DNA from: an uncultured Faecalibacterium sp.
GTDB taxonomy: Bacteria; Bacillota; Clostridia; Oscillospirales; Ruminococcaceae
NCBI GenBank assembly: GCA_934513205.1
Contig: CAKSWU010000021.1
Coordinates: 1-37,144, forward strand
Direction of reading: 5' to 3'
DNA length: 37,144 nt
This document shows positions 30,169 to 37,144 of this stretch, in pieces. The stretch's first letter is position 1. Each line of letters starts with the position of its first letter. The position numbers were made by a program, and so were the translations under genes. Below the pieces are notes generated by a model. It had not been told where the DNA came from, did not search any database, and was given only the letters and a program-made list of their open reading frames with translations.

Positions 30169-30507
30169 TCACAGACCCGGGATGTTCAGCCCGCCGGTCA
30201 GCTTGCCCATCTCGACTTCCGCCGTCTCGTCCACCTGCTTGACGGTGGCGTTGATGGCAGCTGCCACCAGATCTTCCAGCATCTCGATGTCGTCCGGGTC
30301 CACCGCCTCGGGCTTGATGGAGATGGACAGCACCTCATGCTTGCCGTTCATCTTCACGGTGACCATTTCGCCGGCGGCGCTTCCGGTATACTCGGCGGCC
30401 TCCAGCTCTGCCTGCTTTGCCTTCATATCATCCTGCATCTTCTGTGCCTGACGCATGAGTGCGTTCATATCGGGGCGGCCGTAGCCTGCGGGCATTCTTG
30501 CTTTCAT
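30169..30507 (-). CDS. ebfC: Nucleoid-associated protein YbaB/EbfC
   Basis: 112 residues. MNALMRQAQKMQDDMKAKQA, GEMVTVKMNGKHEVLSISIK and MLEDLVAAAINATVKQVDE match the YbaB/EbfC family: small dimers that bind DNA without strong sequence preference. It lies between dnaX (29 bp upstream) and recR (19 bp downstream), the usual place. The ATG follows AAAGGAGAAC. Confidence 0.95.
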   Translation of the reverse strand: MKARMPAGYGRPDMNALMRQAQKMQDDMKAKQAELEAAEYTGSAAGEMVTVKMNGKHEVLSISIKPEAVDPDDIEMLEDLVAAAINATVKQVDETAEVEMGKLTGGLNIPGL

Positions 30508-30536
30508 AATTCGTTCTCCTTTATGATTGGCTTATT

Positions 30537-32378
30537 TTATCGCTTTTTCCGTTCCGTGTCCTCAATGGACACATCCAGACCCAGCTTTTCCAGCGCACGC
30601 AGTGACTGTTCCGCATTGGATACCGCCCTGCCTGCCGCTTTGGGTTCATAGGGACCGATGGGCACCGCCACGCCGGACTCCTGCTTGATGAGTGCTTTGA
30701 TGAGCTTCTGGCTGTCCTTGTTTTCGCGGATGAAATCCCGGAAGGTCTTTCCGCCGTCGATAAGCACCCGGGTGCCGTCAAAGTAGGCTTTGGAGCGGCG
30801 CAGATAGGTGTAGAGCATGGGGTCCTTGTCCTGCAGCTTCTGCACCACCTGCTCCCAATACGGGAAGGGGGCCGTCCCCTGCTGTCCGGTGATGCGGGGC
30901 TTGGGTGCGGGGTCGGTGGGCGGTTGCTGCGGCGGCGGAGGGACAGGTTCTGGCTGCGATGCCGGTGCCGGGTCCGGCTGTGCCGGAACGTCCGGTGCAA
31001 CCGGCTGTGCAGTCTGCACGGGCGGCTCATCCCACGGCAGCGATGCTTCCGACTGCACCGGAGGCTCCTCCGGCAGAGGCGGAAGTTCCTCGGCAGCGGG
31101 CTTTTCCGGCTGCTCGGCAGGACGGGGCTGCACGGAAGCGGTGCTCTGCGGTGCAGGGTCCGGTGCCGGGGCGGCGGGCTGGACCGCAGCTGTTGCTGCA
31201 GGCGCAGCTGCCGGGGTACTTGCAAAAGGCTGGACCGGCGCTGCCGCAAAGGGCTGCGGGGTCTGGGGCTGCGCTGCCTGCACCATCACCGTCTGCTGGG
31301 GCGGTTCTGACAGGCCGAACAGCGCCAGTTCCAGTTCGATGCGCTGGTCGCTGCCCCGGGTCATGTGCTCCAGTGCCGTGCCAAGGCCGCGGATGGCACG
31401 AATGGCCTCCCGCTGGCCCAGCTGAGGCCCTTTTTGCAGGTAGAGTGCTTCTTCCTCCGGGGATACGCCGGACAGCAGCGCCTGCCCGCCGGGCAGAGAT
31501 GCCAGCATCAGAGCGCGGTAGTGGGCAATGAGTTCCTCGGTCAGACGCTTGACGTCCACCGACTGCTGCCGCAGCTGCGCCAGCTGTGCCAATGCGGCGG
31601 CACCGTCCCCGGCTTCCAGCGCGTCTGAGATATGGAACAGGTAGCTGCGGTCGGTAACGCCTGCCATGCGGCGCACCACGTCCGCGTCGATCTTTGCGGT
31701 GACGCCTGCGCAGGTGTCCAGAATGGACAGTGCATCGCGCAGGGCACCGTCCGCCAGACGGGCGATCAGCTCGGCCCCCTCCGGGGTCAGCTCCAGCTGT
31801 TCCTGCCCGGCAATGTACTCCACCCGGCGGGCGATGTCCTCCGGCCCGATGCGGGTGAAGTCGTACCGCTGGCAGCGGGACAGGATGGTGGCGGGCACTT
31901 TCTGGATCTCGGTGGTTGCCAGAATAAAAATGACGTGGGCAGGCGGTTCTTCCAGCGTTTTCAGCAGCGCGTTGAAGGCCGCTGTGGACAGCATGTGCAC
32001 CTCATCGATGATGTATACCTTATACTGGCAGGCACTGGGGGTGTAAGCCGTTTCGTCCCGCAGGTCGCGGATATCGTCCACACCGTTGTTGGACGCCGCG
32101 TCCATCTCCACCACATCCAGAATGCTGCCGTTGTCGATGCCGCGGCAGATCTCGCAGTCGCAGCAAGGGTCTCCGCCCTGCGGATGCAGGCAGTTGACCG
32201 CCTTGGCAAAGATCTTGGCGCAGGTAGTCTTGCCGGTGCCGCGCACGCCAGTGAACAGGTAGGCGTGGCCCACGCGGTTTGCCGTGATCTGGTTTTTCAG
32301 GGCTGTGACGATGGCACGCTGCCCCACCACGTCCTCAAAGCGCTGCGGTCTCCACTTGCGATATAAGGCACGGTACAC
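30537..32378 (-). CDS. dnaX: DNA polymerase III subunit gamma/tau
   Basis: 613 residues from a GTG start (VYRALYRKWRPQRFEDVVGQ), which follows GGGGAGAGG. The clamp-loader ATPase has a P-loop GVRGTGKTT (residues 44-52), a zinc module with cysteines at about 63, 72, 75 and 78, an IIDEVHMLS Walker B and ATILSRCQRYDF with the SRC sensor. Residues about 370-500 are a long Pro/Ala/Gln-rich linker, and a C-terminal tau domain follows. DnaX loads the beta clamp and couples the replicase to the helicase. No clear slippery A-rich frameshift site was seen, so gamma may not be made that way. The SRP RNA gene lies just upstream. Confidence 0.96.
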   Translation of the reverse strand: MYRALYRKWRPQRFEDVVGQRAIVTALKNQITANRVGHAYLFTGVRGTGKTTCAKIFAKAVNCLHPQGGDPCCDCEICRGIDNGSILDVVEMDAASNNGVDDIRDLRDETAYTPSACQYKVYIIDEVHMLSTAAFNALLKTLEEPPAHVIFILATTEIQKVPATILSRCQRYDFTRIGPEDIARRVEYIAGQEQLELTPEGAELIARLADGALRDALSILDTCAGVTAKIDADVVRRMAGVTDRSYLFHISDALEAGDGAAALAQLAQLRQQSVDVKRLTEELIAHYRALMLASLPGGQALLSGVSPEEEALYLQKGPQLGQREAIRAIRGLGTALEHMTRGSDQRIELELALFGLSEPPQQTVMVQAAQPQTPQPFAAAPVQPFASTPAAAPAATAAVQPAAPAPDPAPQSTASVQPRPAEQPEKPAAEELPPLPEEPPVQSEASLPWDEPPVQTAQPVAPDVPAQPDPAPASQPEPVPPPPQQPPTDPAPKPRITGQQGTAPFPYWEQVVQKLQDKDPMLYTYLRRSKAYFDGTRVLIDGGKTFRDFIRENKDSQKLIKALIKQESGVAVPIGPYEPKAAGRAVSNAEQSLRALEKLGLDVSIEDTERKKR

Positions 32379-32409
32379 AAAGCCTCTCCCCTTTCCGGCA
32401 AAATAAAAA

Positions 32410-32588
32410 GGACAGCGCTGACGGGGTTTTGTCCCCGCCTTGCGTAACTCGGCATACGGATGCAGGCGGACTGAAACGCACGAACGCACTGCTTAAGGCT
32501 GCTTGGTTCCCCACCTGACCTGGTTCACAGCGAATCCATCGTACAGGACCCGCATCCGTATGCCGAACCACGCAGCAGGCGCTGTCCG
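32410..32588 (-). ncRNA. ffs: Signal recognition particle RNA
   Basis: On the minus strand the core ACCAGGTCAGGTGGGGAACC followed by AAGCAGCC is helix 8 with the GGAA tetraloop, matching the universal bacterial 4.5S core; the stem next to the loop has compensatory changes (UGG/CCA). The ends pair GGACAGCGC with GCGCTGTCC, and TTCGGCATACGGATG pairs with CATCCGTATGCCGA. The length, about 180 nt, lies between the small (~100 nt) and large (~270 nt) bacterial types; the canonical Alu-domain signature is not obvious. Its 3' T run is 30 nt before the dnaX start, the usual place for this gene in Firmicutes. Confidence 0.9.
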
Positions 32589-32611
32589 ACACATTCCTTG
32601 AATGCTAGGTT

Positions 32612-32640
32612 ATTGTACCATAAATGCAGCCGGATTGCAA
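32612..32640 (-). promoter_or_regulatory. Strong sigma-A promoter of the SRP RNA gene
   Basis: On the minus strand TTGCAA (32635-32640) and TACAAT (32612-32617) with a 17-bp spacer and an extended TGG before the -10. Confidence 0.8.
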
Positions 32641-32651
32641 GAGGGCGCAAA

Positions 32652-32683
32652 ACAAAAAGCCTGCACCCTTTGAGAGTACAGGC
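32652..32683 (-). terminator. Terminator of the SpoVB-like gene
   Basis: On the minus strand GCCTGTAC pairs with GTGCAGGC around a loop, followed by TTTTTGTTTTG. Confidence 0.85.
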
Positions 32684-32685
32684 AG

Positions 32686-34269
32686 TCAGGACTTTGCGTG
32701 CGGCGGACCGTTTTGTTTTTTTCGGCAGGAAGCCAGCTGACCAGAAAGTTCCTGCCGCAATCCCAGCGGCCACGCCGCCATCAGAAACACCGCTGCTGTG
32801 GCGCAGCCGCCCACCGTCAGCGCAGCCAGCTGCTGCGGAAACTCTGCCCGCAGAGCGGCTGACAGCGCATCCCGCAGCACCACGCCCGCACCGGAAGCCA
32901 GCATGGACGCAGCCAGCGGCCCGCCCAGCCAGCGGCGAAAGGCATGTTTTGCGCCGCTGGAATACAGCAGCCGCCCGGTATTAGCAGCACAGGTGAACAG
33001 GTTGGAAAGCAGGATCACTGCCAGAAAACCCGGCATCCCGAAGCGCGGCAGCAGCACCAACACCCCGAGAATGCGCAGGATGGAGTCCCACACGCTGTAA
33101 CGAAAGGCAGCTTTCTGCTCCCCAATGCCCTTCATGGCACCGTCCACCATGCTTTCCAGATACATCAGGGGCAGGACCGGGGCCAGTGTTTCCAGATAGA
33201 AACCGGCCTCCCGGCTGTGATACAGCAGCTGCGCCAGCGGACGCCCCCATACCCAGAACAGAACCCCTGCCAGCGCGGCGAAGCAGCCGGTCAGCCGCAG
33301 CATTCGGTCCAGCAGCCCGTCCAGCCGTTCGGTCTGTCCCAGAATGTGCGCCTCGGTGATCTCCGGCATCAGCAGCACCGCCAGACTGCCCAAAAGGCCA
33401 AATGGAAACTGGATCAGCGGCAGAGCCATGCCCTTGAGCACCCCATACTGTTCCAGCGCAGCGCTGCGGCCCCCTGCCCCGGCAAGCGCTGCCGCCAGAC
33501 AGGCGGGCACCAGCATGTTCTCCGCCGTATGCAATGCGCTGGACAGCACACGCCCGCCCTCCACCGGCCACAGGATCTCCCACAGGCGGCGGACCGGATC
33601 CGCCGGGCGGGCAGGGCGCTGCGGTCCAAAGGTCCGGGCGGCGTCCCTCCGGTAAAAAACCAGCATGCACAGCGCCGAGACCGTCTCGCTTGCCGCCGTT
33701 GCGCCAAGGACCAGCATGCAGCGCAGTCCTGCGTCCAGCCCCGCCGTGCGGGTCAGCGCCAGCACCGACAGGGCGATGCGCACCGCCTGCTCGGTGAGCT
33801 GACTGACCACATTGGGGACCACCCGCCGCCGGGCCAGAAAAAAACCGCGCAGCACCGCCGCGACTGCCATCCACGGCAGACCCAGTGCCGATGCCCGCAG
33901 TGCCCCCGCGGCACGCACATCTCCCAGCCACCACCGCGCCGCCGGACCCGCCGTTGTCAGCTGCAGCGCCGCCGCCAGAACGCCCAGCAGCAGCGCGGTC
34001 GTCAGCAGGCAGCGCAGCATGCCTCTGGCCCTTCCTGCCGAGGCGGAGGCGCTGAGTTCTTCCGCCATCAGCCGGGTAGCCGCCACCGAGATGCCCGCCG
34101 TAGCCAGCGTGATGAACAGCGAATACACCGCCAGAACCAGCTGATACAGACCCATGCCCTCACCGCCCAGCTGATTTGCCAGCCAGATACGCAGCCCCAG
34201 ACCCGCCAGACGCAGCACCACATCCGACCCGGTCAGCAGTGCCGCATTTTTCAGGTAGCTGTGTCCCAT
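32686..34269 (-). CDS. SpoVB-like polysaccharide flippase (MOP superfamily)
   Basis: 527 residues with about 14 membrane helices. The N-terminus LKNAALLTGSDVVLRLAGLG and the LGGEGMGLYQLVLAVYSLF, ISVAATRLMAEE and FPFGLLGSLAVLLMPEI segments are typical of the SpoVB/MurJ-like oligosaccharide exporter group. SpoVB in Bacillus is needed for spore cortex synthesis and probably flips lipid-linked peptidoglycan precursors. GGAGGGAGGCGG precedes the ATG. A sigma-E-like promoter lies 30-50 bp upstream. A general flippase role in vegetative cells is the alternative. Confidence 0.88.
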   Translation of the reverse strand: MGHSYLKNAALLTGSDVVLRLAGLGLRIWLANQLGGEGMGLYQLVLAVYSLFITLATAGISVAATRLMAEELSASASAGRARGMLRCLLTTALLLGVLAAALQLTTAGPAARWWLGDVRAAGALRASALGLPWMAVAAVLRGFFLARRRVVPNVVSQLTEQAVRIALSVLALTRTAGLDAGLRCMLVLGATAASETVSALCMLVFYRRDAARTFGPQRPARPADPVRRLWEILWPVEGGRVLSSALHTAENMLVPACLAAALAGAGGRSAALEQYGVLKGMALPLIQFPFGLLGSLAVLLMPEITEAHILGQTERLDGLLDRMLRLTGCFAALAGVLFWVWGRPLAQLLYHSREAGFYLETLAPVLPLMYLESMVDGAMKGIGEQKAAFRYSVWDSILRILGVLVLLPRFGMPGFLAVILLSNLFTCAANTGRLLYSSGAKHAFRRWLGGPLAASMLASGAGVVLRDALSAALRAEFPQQLAALTVGGCATAAVFLMAAWPLGLRQELSGQLASCRKKQNGPPHAKS

Positions 34270-34293
34270 GACGCACCGCCTCCCTCCGGTTCC

Positions 34294-34323
34294 AGACTAT
34301 GCAGCGTGCCGGGCGGAATATGC
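34294..34323 (-). promoter_or_regulatory. Sigma-E-like promoter of the SpoVB-like gene
   Basis: On the minus strand GCATATT (34317-34323) matches the sigma-E -35 KMATATT exactly; CATAGTCT (34294-34301) after 15 bp matches the -10 CATACANT in five or six of eight positions. Confidence 0.4.
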
Positions 34324-34350
34324 TCTGAAAAAGTCAAGTACCCCGGCGGG

Positions 34351-34379
34351 TTGTTTCCCGCGTATATTTATGGTATAGT
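34351..34379 (+). promoter_or_regulatory. Sigma-A promoter of the Mrp-type ATPase gene
   Basis: TTGTTT (34351-34356) and TATAGT (34374-34379) with a 17-bp spacer and an extended TGG before the -10. The leader to the ATG is about 80 nt. Confidence 0.7.
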
Positions 34380-34464
34380 AAAAGGGCGGCCTTTCCCGGT
34401 CGTATTCTGATCAAGGAGGAAGCACACGGCAGCGGGCCTTTCCCCTTCCGTGCGCAAAAAGAGA

Positions 34465-35298
34465 ATGAGCGAAGAATGCACCCATGACTGCTCCAATTGC
34501 AGCGCAGCATGTTCTTCCCGCGATGCAGCGCCCCAGCATGACGCTCCCAACCCCAACAGCAGCGTCAAAAAGGTCATTGGCGTTGTGTCCGGCAAGGGCG
34601 GCGTGGGCAAGAGCATGACCAGTGCCCTGTTGGCCTGTGCCATGGCACGCCGCGGCTATCACTGCGGCATTCTGGACGCCGACATCACCGGCCCGTCCAT
34701 CCCCAAGCTGTTCGGCATCCATGGCCGCGCCATGGCAGACGAAAAGGGCTGCTGGCCCCTGCAGAGCCGCATGGGCATTGATGTGATGAGCATCAACCTG
34801 CTGGTGGAAAACGAAGAGGACCCCGTTGTGTGGCGCGGCCCGGTCATCGCCGGAGCGGTCAAGCAGTTCTGGACCGATGTGGTCTGGAAGGACGTGGATT
34901 TCCTGTTCGTGGACATGCCCCCGGGCACCGGTGATGTACCCCTGACCGTGTTCCAGAGCCTGCCGGTAGACGGCATCGTTGTGGTGGCAAGCCCGCAGGA
35001 GCTGGTGAGCATGATCGTTGCCAAAGCCGTGAACATGGCGGAGATGATGAAGGTGCCCATGCTGGGCATCGTGGAGAACATGAGCTACATCGTCTGCCCG
35101 GACTGCGGCAAGCACATCAACGTGTTCGGCAACAGCCATGTGGACGAGGTGGCCGCAAAGCATCACCTGCCCGTACTGGCAAAGTGCCCCATCGACCCCA
35201 AACTGGCGGAGCTTTCGGACGCCGGCCTGATCGAGACCTACGGCGGCGAGTATCTGGAAGGCGCAGCAGACGCTTGCGAAAAGCTGCTGAAGAAGTAA
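34465..35298 (+). CDS. mrp: Mrp/NBP35-family iron-sulfur carrier ATPase
   Basis: 277 residues. A Cys-rich N-terminus (MSEECTHDCSNCSAACSS) precedes a deviant Walker A (VVSGKGGVGKSMT), then DADITGPSIPKLFG, FVDMPPGTGDVPLTVFQ and the C-terminal cluster ligand pair CPDCG. These are hallmarks of Mrp/NBP35 scaffold proteins, which hold a [4Fe-4S] cluster and deliver it to client proteins with ATP. The ATG at 34465 has only a weak AAAGAGA ribosome site; a GTG lies five codons upstream. A strong AAGGAGG at 34413 is not followed by a normal start codon. It ends with its own terminator. Confidence 0.94.
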   Translation: MSEECTHDCSNCSAACSSRDAAPQHDAPNPNSSVKKVIGVVSGKGGVGKSMTSALLACAMARRGYHCGILDADITGPSIPKLFGIHGRAMADEKGCWPLQSRMGIDVMSINLLVENEEDPVVWRGPVIAGAVKQFWTDVVWKDVDFLFVDMPPGTGDVPLTVFQSLPVDGIVVVASPQELVSMIVAKAVNMAEMMKVPMLGIVENMSYIVCPDCGKHINVFGNSHVDEVAAKHHLPVLAKCPIDPKLAELSDAGLIETYGGEYLEGAADACEKLLKK

Positions 35299-35306
35299 TG
35301 CATTTT

Positions 35307-35337
35307 GCCCTGTGCCCTTTGTGACGCAGGGCTTTTT
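35307..35337 (+). terminator. Terminator of the Mrp-type gene
   Basis: GCCCTG (35307-35312) pairs with CAGGGC (35327-35332), followed by five T residues. Confidence 0.85.
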
Positions 35338-35507
35338 GCTTATACAAGCCCCTCACTGCAAAAAGACATTCTTTTCCCGGACATTCTGGGACGGCAGAGC
35401 GCTTTAAAAAACAAGGTTCCAGTCTGTTTTTGGCTTTGATTTTTCGTTTTGTGAAGCCGCCGCAACTTTTCATCTGTTTTTTTGAAGCATTTTCTGCTTT
35501 CTGCCAC

Positions 35508-35536
35508 TTGTAAAACCCTCTGCAATGCTTTATAAT
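35508..35536 (+). promoter_or_regulatory. Sigma-A promoter of gdhA
   Basis: TTGTAA (35508-35513) and TATAAT (35531-35536) with a 17-bp spacer. The upstream 100 bp is AT-rich. The leader to the ATG is about 128 nt. Confidence 0.8.
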
Positions 35537-35545
35537 AATAAAGCA

Positions 35546-35632
35546 GTCTGCAAAAGCGGCAGACCCGGCGGTGTCCGGCCTTTTGAAGAGATGCGCCCGC
35601 AGGATGGCGGGCAGGACACTTTCCGGTTTTTT
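35546..35632 (+). promoter_or_regulatory. Structured 5' leader of gdhA
   Basis: Three nested or adjacent pairings: GTCTGC/GCAGAC (35546-35564), GTGTCC/GGACAC (35571-35619) and inside it GCCCGC/GCGGGC (35595-35612), followed by CCGGTTTTTTC (35623 on). The last part looks like a terminator tail, so attenuation is possible. No known riboswitch class is recognised. Confidence 0.4.
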
Positions 35633-35670
35633 CAAATTTAGAGAGCAATTGGGAAAAGGAGTATTCTATT

Positions 35671-37023
35671 ATGCTGACAAATGAATACCTGAAGCGTGTT
35701 TACGAGGGTCTGGCACAGCGCAACGCCAACGAGCCTGAATTTCTGCAGGCTGTGCGTGAGGTGCTGGAGAGCATCCAGCCCGTTGTGGAGAAGCACCCTG
35801 AGTACGAGAAGGCCGCCCTCATCGAGCGTCTGGTGGAGCCGGAGCGCATCATCAGCTTCCGTGTACCCTGGGTGGACGATGCCGGTAAGGTGCAGGTGAA
35901 CCGCGGCTACCGCGTGCAGTTCAACAGCGCCATCGGTCCCTACAAGGGCGGCCTGCGCTTCCATCCCTCTGTCAATCAGGGCATCCTGAAGTTCCTGGGC
36001 TTCGAGCAGACCTTCAAGAACAGCCTGACCACCCTGCCCATGGGCGGCGGCAAGGGCGGCTCCGACTTTGACCCCCACGGCAAGAGCGACATGGAAGTGA
36101 TGCGCTTCTGCCAGAGCTTTATGACCGAGCTGTACCGCCACATCGGCCAGTTCGTGGACTGCCCCGCCGGTGATATCGGTGTCGGCGGCCGCGAGGTCGG
36201 CTATATGTTCGGCCAGTACAAGCGCCTGACCAACAGCTTCCAGGGCGGCATGCTCACCGGCAAGGGCCTGACCTTCGGCGGTTCTCTGGCCCGTACCGAG
36301 GCTACCGGCTACGGCCTGTGCTACTTCACCGCCGAGGCTCTGAAGTGCATGCGCAACGACAGCTTCGCCGGCAAGACCGTGGTCATCTCCGGTTCCGGCA
36401 ACGTGGCTATCTACGCCTGCGAGAAGGCTACCCAGCTGGGTGCTAAGGTCGTGACCATGTCCGACTCCAACGGCTATGTCTACGACCCCAACGGCATTGA
36501 TCTGGCTTATGTCAAGGATCTGAAGGAAGTGCGCCGCGGTCGCATCAAGGAGTACGCCGAGACCCACGCCGGTGCTACCTATGTGGCTGATTGCACCCAG
36601 GTGTGGACGGTCCCCTGCGACATCGCCCTGCCCTGCGCAACCCAGAACGAGATCAACAAGGAGTCCGCTGAGGCTCTGGTGAAGGGCGGCTGCACCGTGG
36701 TCTGCGAGGGCGCTAACATGCCCAGCACCCCGGAGGCTATCGAGGTCTACCTGTCCAACGGCATCCTGTACGGACCCGCAAAGGCTTCCAACGCCGGCGG
36801 CGTGGCTACCTCCGGTCTGGAGATGAGCCAGAACTCCGAGCGTCTGAGCTGGACCTTTGAAGAGGTCGATGCCAAGCTGAAGGGCATTATGGAGGGCATC
36901 TTCCATGCTTCCTACGATGCATCTGTGGCTGCCGGTTCCGAGGGCAACCTGATGGTCGGTGCAAACTGCGCCGGCTTCTTGAAGGTTGCAACCGCCATGA
37001 TGGCACAGGGCATCACCTACTAA
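35671..37023 (+). CDS. gdhA: NADP-type glutamate dehydrogenase
   Basis: 450 residues, typical of the hexameric 450-residue group. It makes glutamate from 2-oxoglutarate and ammonia in the cytosol. GPYKGGLRFHPSVN and LTTLPMGGGKGGSDFDP hold the substrate lysines; VISGSGNVAIYACEKATQLG is the nucleotide-binding Rossmann loop. The length and SDSNGYVYDPNGID segment fit the NADP-type enzyme, but cofactor use is not proven. The ATG follows AAAAGGAG. Codon use is markedly biased (many GGC, CTG, GCT, AAG), as in highly expressed genes. Confidence 0.97.
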   Translation: MLTNEYLKRVYEGLAQRNANEPEFLQAVREVLESIQPVVEKHPEYEKAALIERLVEPERIISFRVPWVDDAGKVQVNRGYRVQFNSAIGPYKGGLRFHPSVNQGILKFLGFEQTFKNSLTTLPMGGGKGGSDFDPHGKSDMEVMRFCQSFMTELYRHIGQFVDCPAGDIGVGGREVGYMFGQYKRLTNSFQGGMLTGKGLTFGGSLARTEATGYGLCYFTAEALKCMRNDSFAGKTVVISGSGNVAIYACEKATQLGAKVVTMSDSNGYVYDPNGIDLAYVKDLKEVRRGRIKEYAETHAGATYVADCTQVWTVPCDIALPCATQNEINKESAEALVKGGCTVVCEGANMPSTPEAIEVYLSNGILYGPAKASNAGGVATSGLEMSQNSERLSWTFEEVDAKLKGIMEGIFHASYDASVAAGSEGNLMVGANCAGFLKVATAMMAQGITY

Positions 37024-37043
37024 GTCATACCGCGTCGTCCAAG

Positions 37044-37073
37044 AGCCGCGCCCGCAGGGGTGCGGCTTTTTTT
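37044..37073 (+). terminator. Terminator of gdhA
   Basis: AGCCGC pairs with GCGGCT, extended by CCC/GGG, and is followed by a T run. Confidence 0.9.
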
Positions 37074-37135
37074 GGTATAACCCCGCCCCGCTCTGCCCAC
37101 ACTGGCAGTATCTTATGGCAGAAAGGGAGTTTTGT

Positions 37136-37144
37136 ATGGACGAG
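37136..37144 (+). CDS. Start of a further gene (first three codons only)
   Basis: ATG GAC GAG at the window end is preceded by GAAAGGGAG at normal spacing. The product cannot be told. Confidence 0.4.

Noticed and set aside
30817..31425. Gly/Ala/Cys-rich plus-strand frame antisense to dnaX
   Set aside because: A mirror of the Pro/Gln/Ala-rich linker of DnaX, not a real protein.
30537..32378. Programmed frameshift in dnaX for gamma
   Set aside because: No A-rich slippery heptamer with a downstream hairpin was found in the expected region.
35117..35635. A 172-codon minus-strand frame between the Mrp-type gene and gdhA
   Set aside because: It overlaps the Mrp-type gene and the gdhA promoter, and is Lys/Arg-rich with no domain; a shadow.

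Overview
This 37-kb window is a GC-rich chromosomal segment of an anaerobic Clostridia-type Firmicute. Its most likely home is the Oscillospiraceae/Ruminococcaceae, close to Faecalibacterium. The reasons are the dense housekeeping operons with AGGAGG ribosome binding sites, the scpAB-ytfIJ and dnaX-ebfC-recR gene orders, the DUF951, DUF4250 and DUF4364 proteins, sporulation genes (spoIVA, a spoVB-like flippase, ytfJ), and an aspartyl-tRNA synthetase of the archaeal/eukaryotic type. The taxonomic call is inference from protein features only. No CRISPR array, intact insertion sequence, tRNA or rRNA was seen.

Layout. Positions 1-623 hold the start of a MerR-type regulator with a 19-bp-spacer promoter. 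From 5865 down to 732 runs one minus-strand operon: DUF951, prfA, ywlC (Sua5), coaE, a lytic transglycosylase and an M18 aminopeptidase. Divergent from it are an S1-domain protein and a DUF4364 protein, which converge on spoIVA. A 418-bp gap behind spoIVA carries a sigma-E-like promoter, a perfect hairpin and a cloverleaf-like repeat. Next come an archaeal-type AspRS, a sugar transferase and a GNAT acetyltransferase, all on the minus strand. Divergent from the GNAT gene is a plus-strand operon: a GntR/UTRA regulator, pyrB and pyrI, behind a structured leader. A 499-bp gap holds a candidate non-coding RNA. An AgrC/AgrA-like two-component pair and a sodium-dependent NSS transporter follow. Then rluB lies downstream of a long operon of an M50 protease, scpA, scpB, DUF2953 (ytfI) and ytfJ.

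From 23 kb the plus strand carries rpmB, DUF4250, an esterase-like protein lacking the usual serine nucleophile, and a copper module: csoR and a copA whose reading frame continues into a CopZ-like domain with its own internal ribosome binding site. Between copA and the tmRNA gene is a decayed stretch with a phage holin remnant, next to the 3' end of ssrA, a classic phage integration site. Then come ssrA, smpB, recR, ebfC, dnaX and the SRP RNA gene on the minus strand, and a SpoVB-like flippase. A Mrp/NBP35 ATPase and an NADP-type glutamate dehydrogenase follow on the plus strand. The last nine bases begin another gene.

Working together: translation and its quality control (prfA, ywlC, AspRS, L28, rluB, tmRNA, SmpB), chromosome maintenance (ScpAB, DnaX, EbfC, RecR), copper export (CsoR, CopA, CopZ), nitrogen and pyrimidine metabolism (GdhA, PyrBI), and a surviving set of spore genes. 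The points most worth a second look are the copA/copZ nested start, the competing hairpins before gntR-pyrBI, the candidate RNA downstream of pyrI, the cloverleaf repeat, the holin remnant beside ssrA, and the sigma-E-like promoters in front of spoIVA and the spoVB-like gene.
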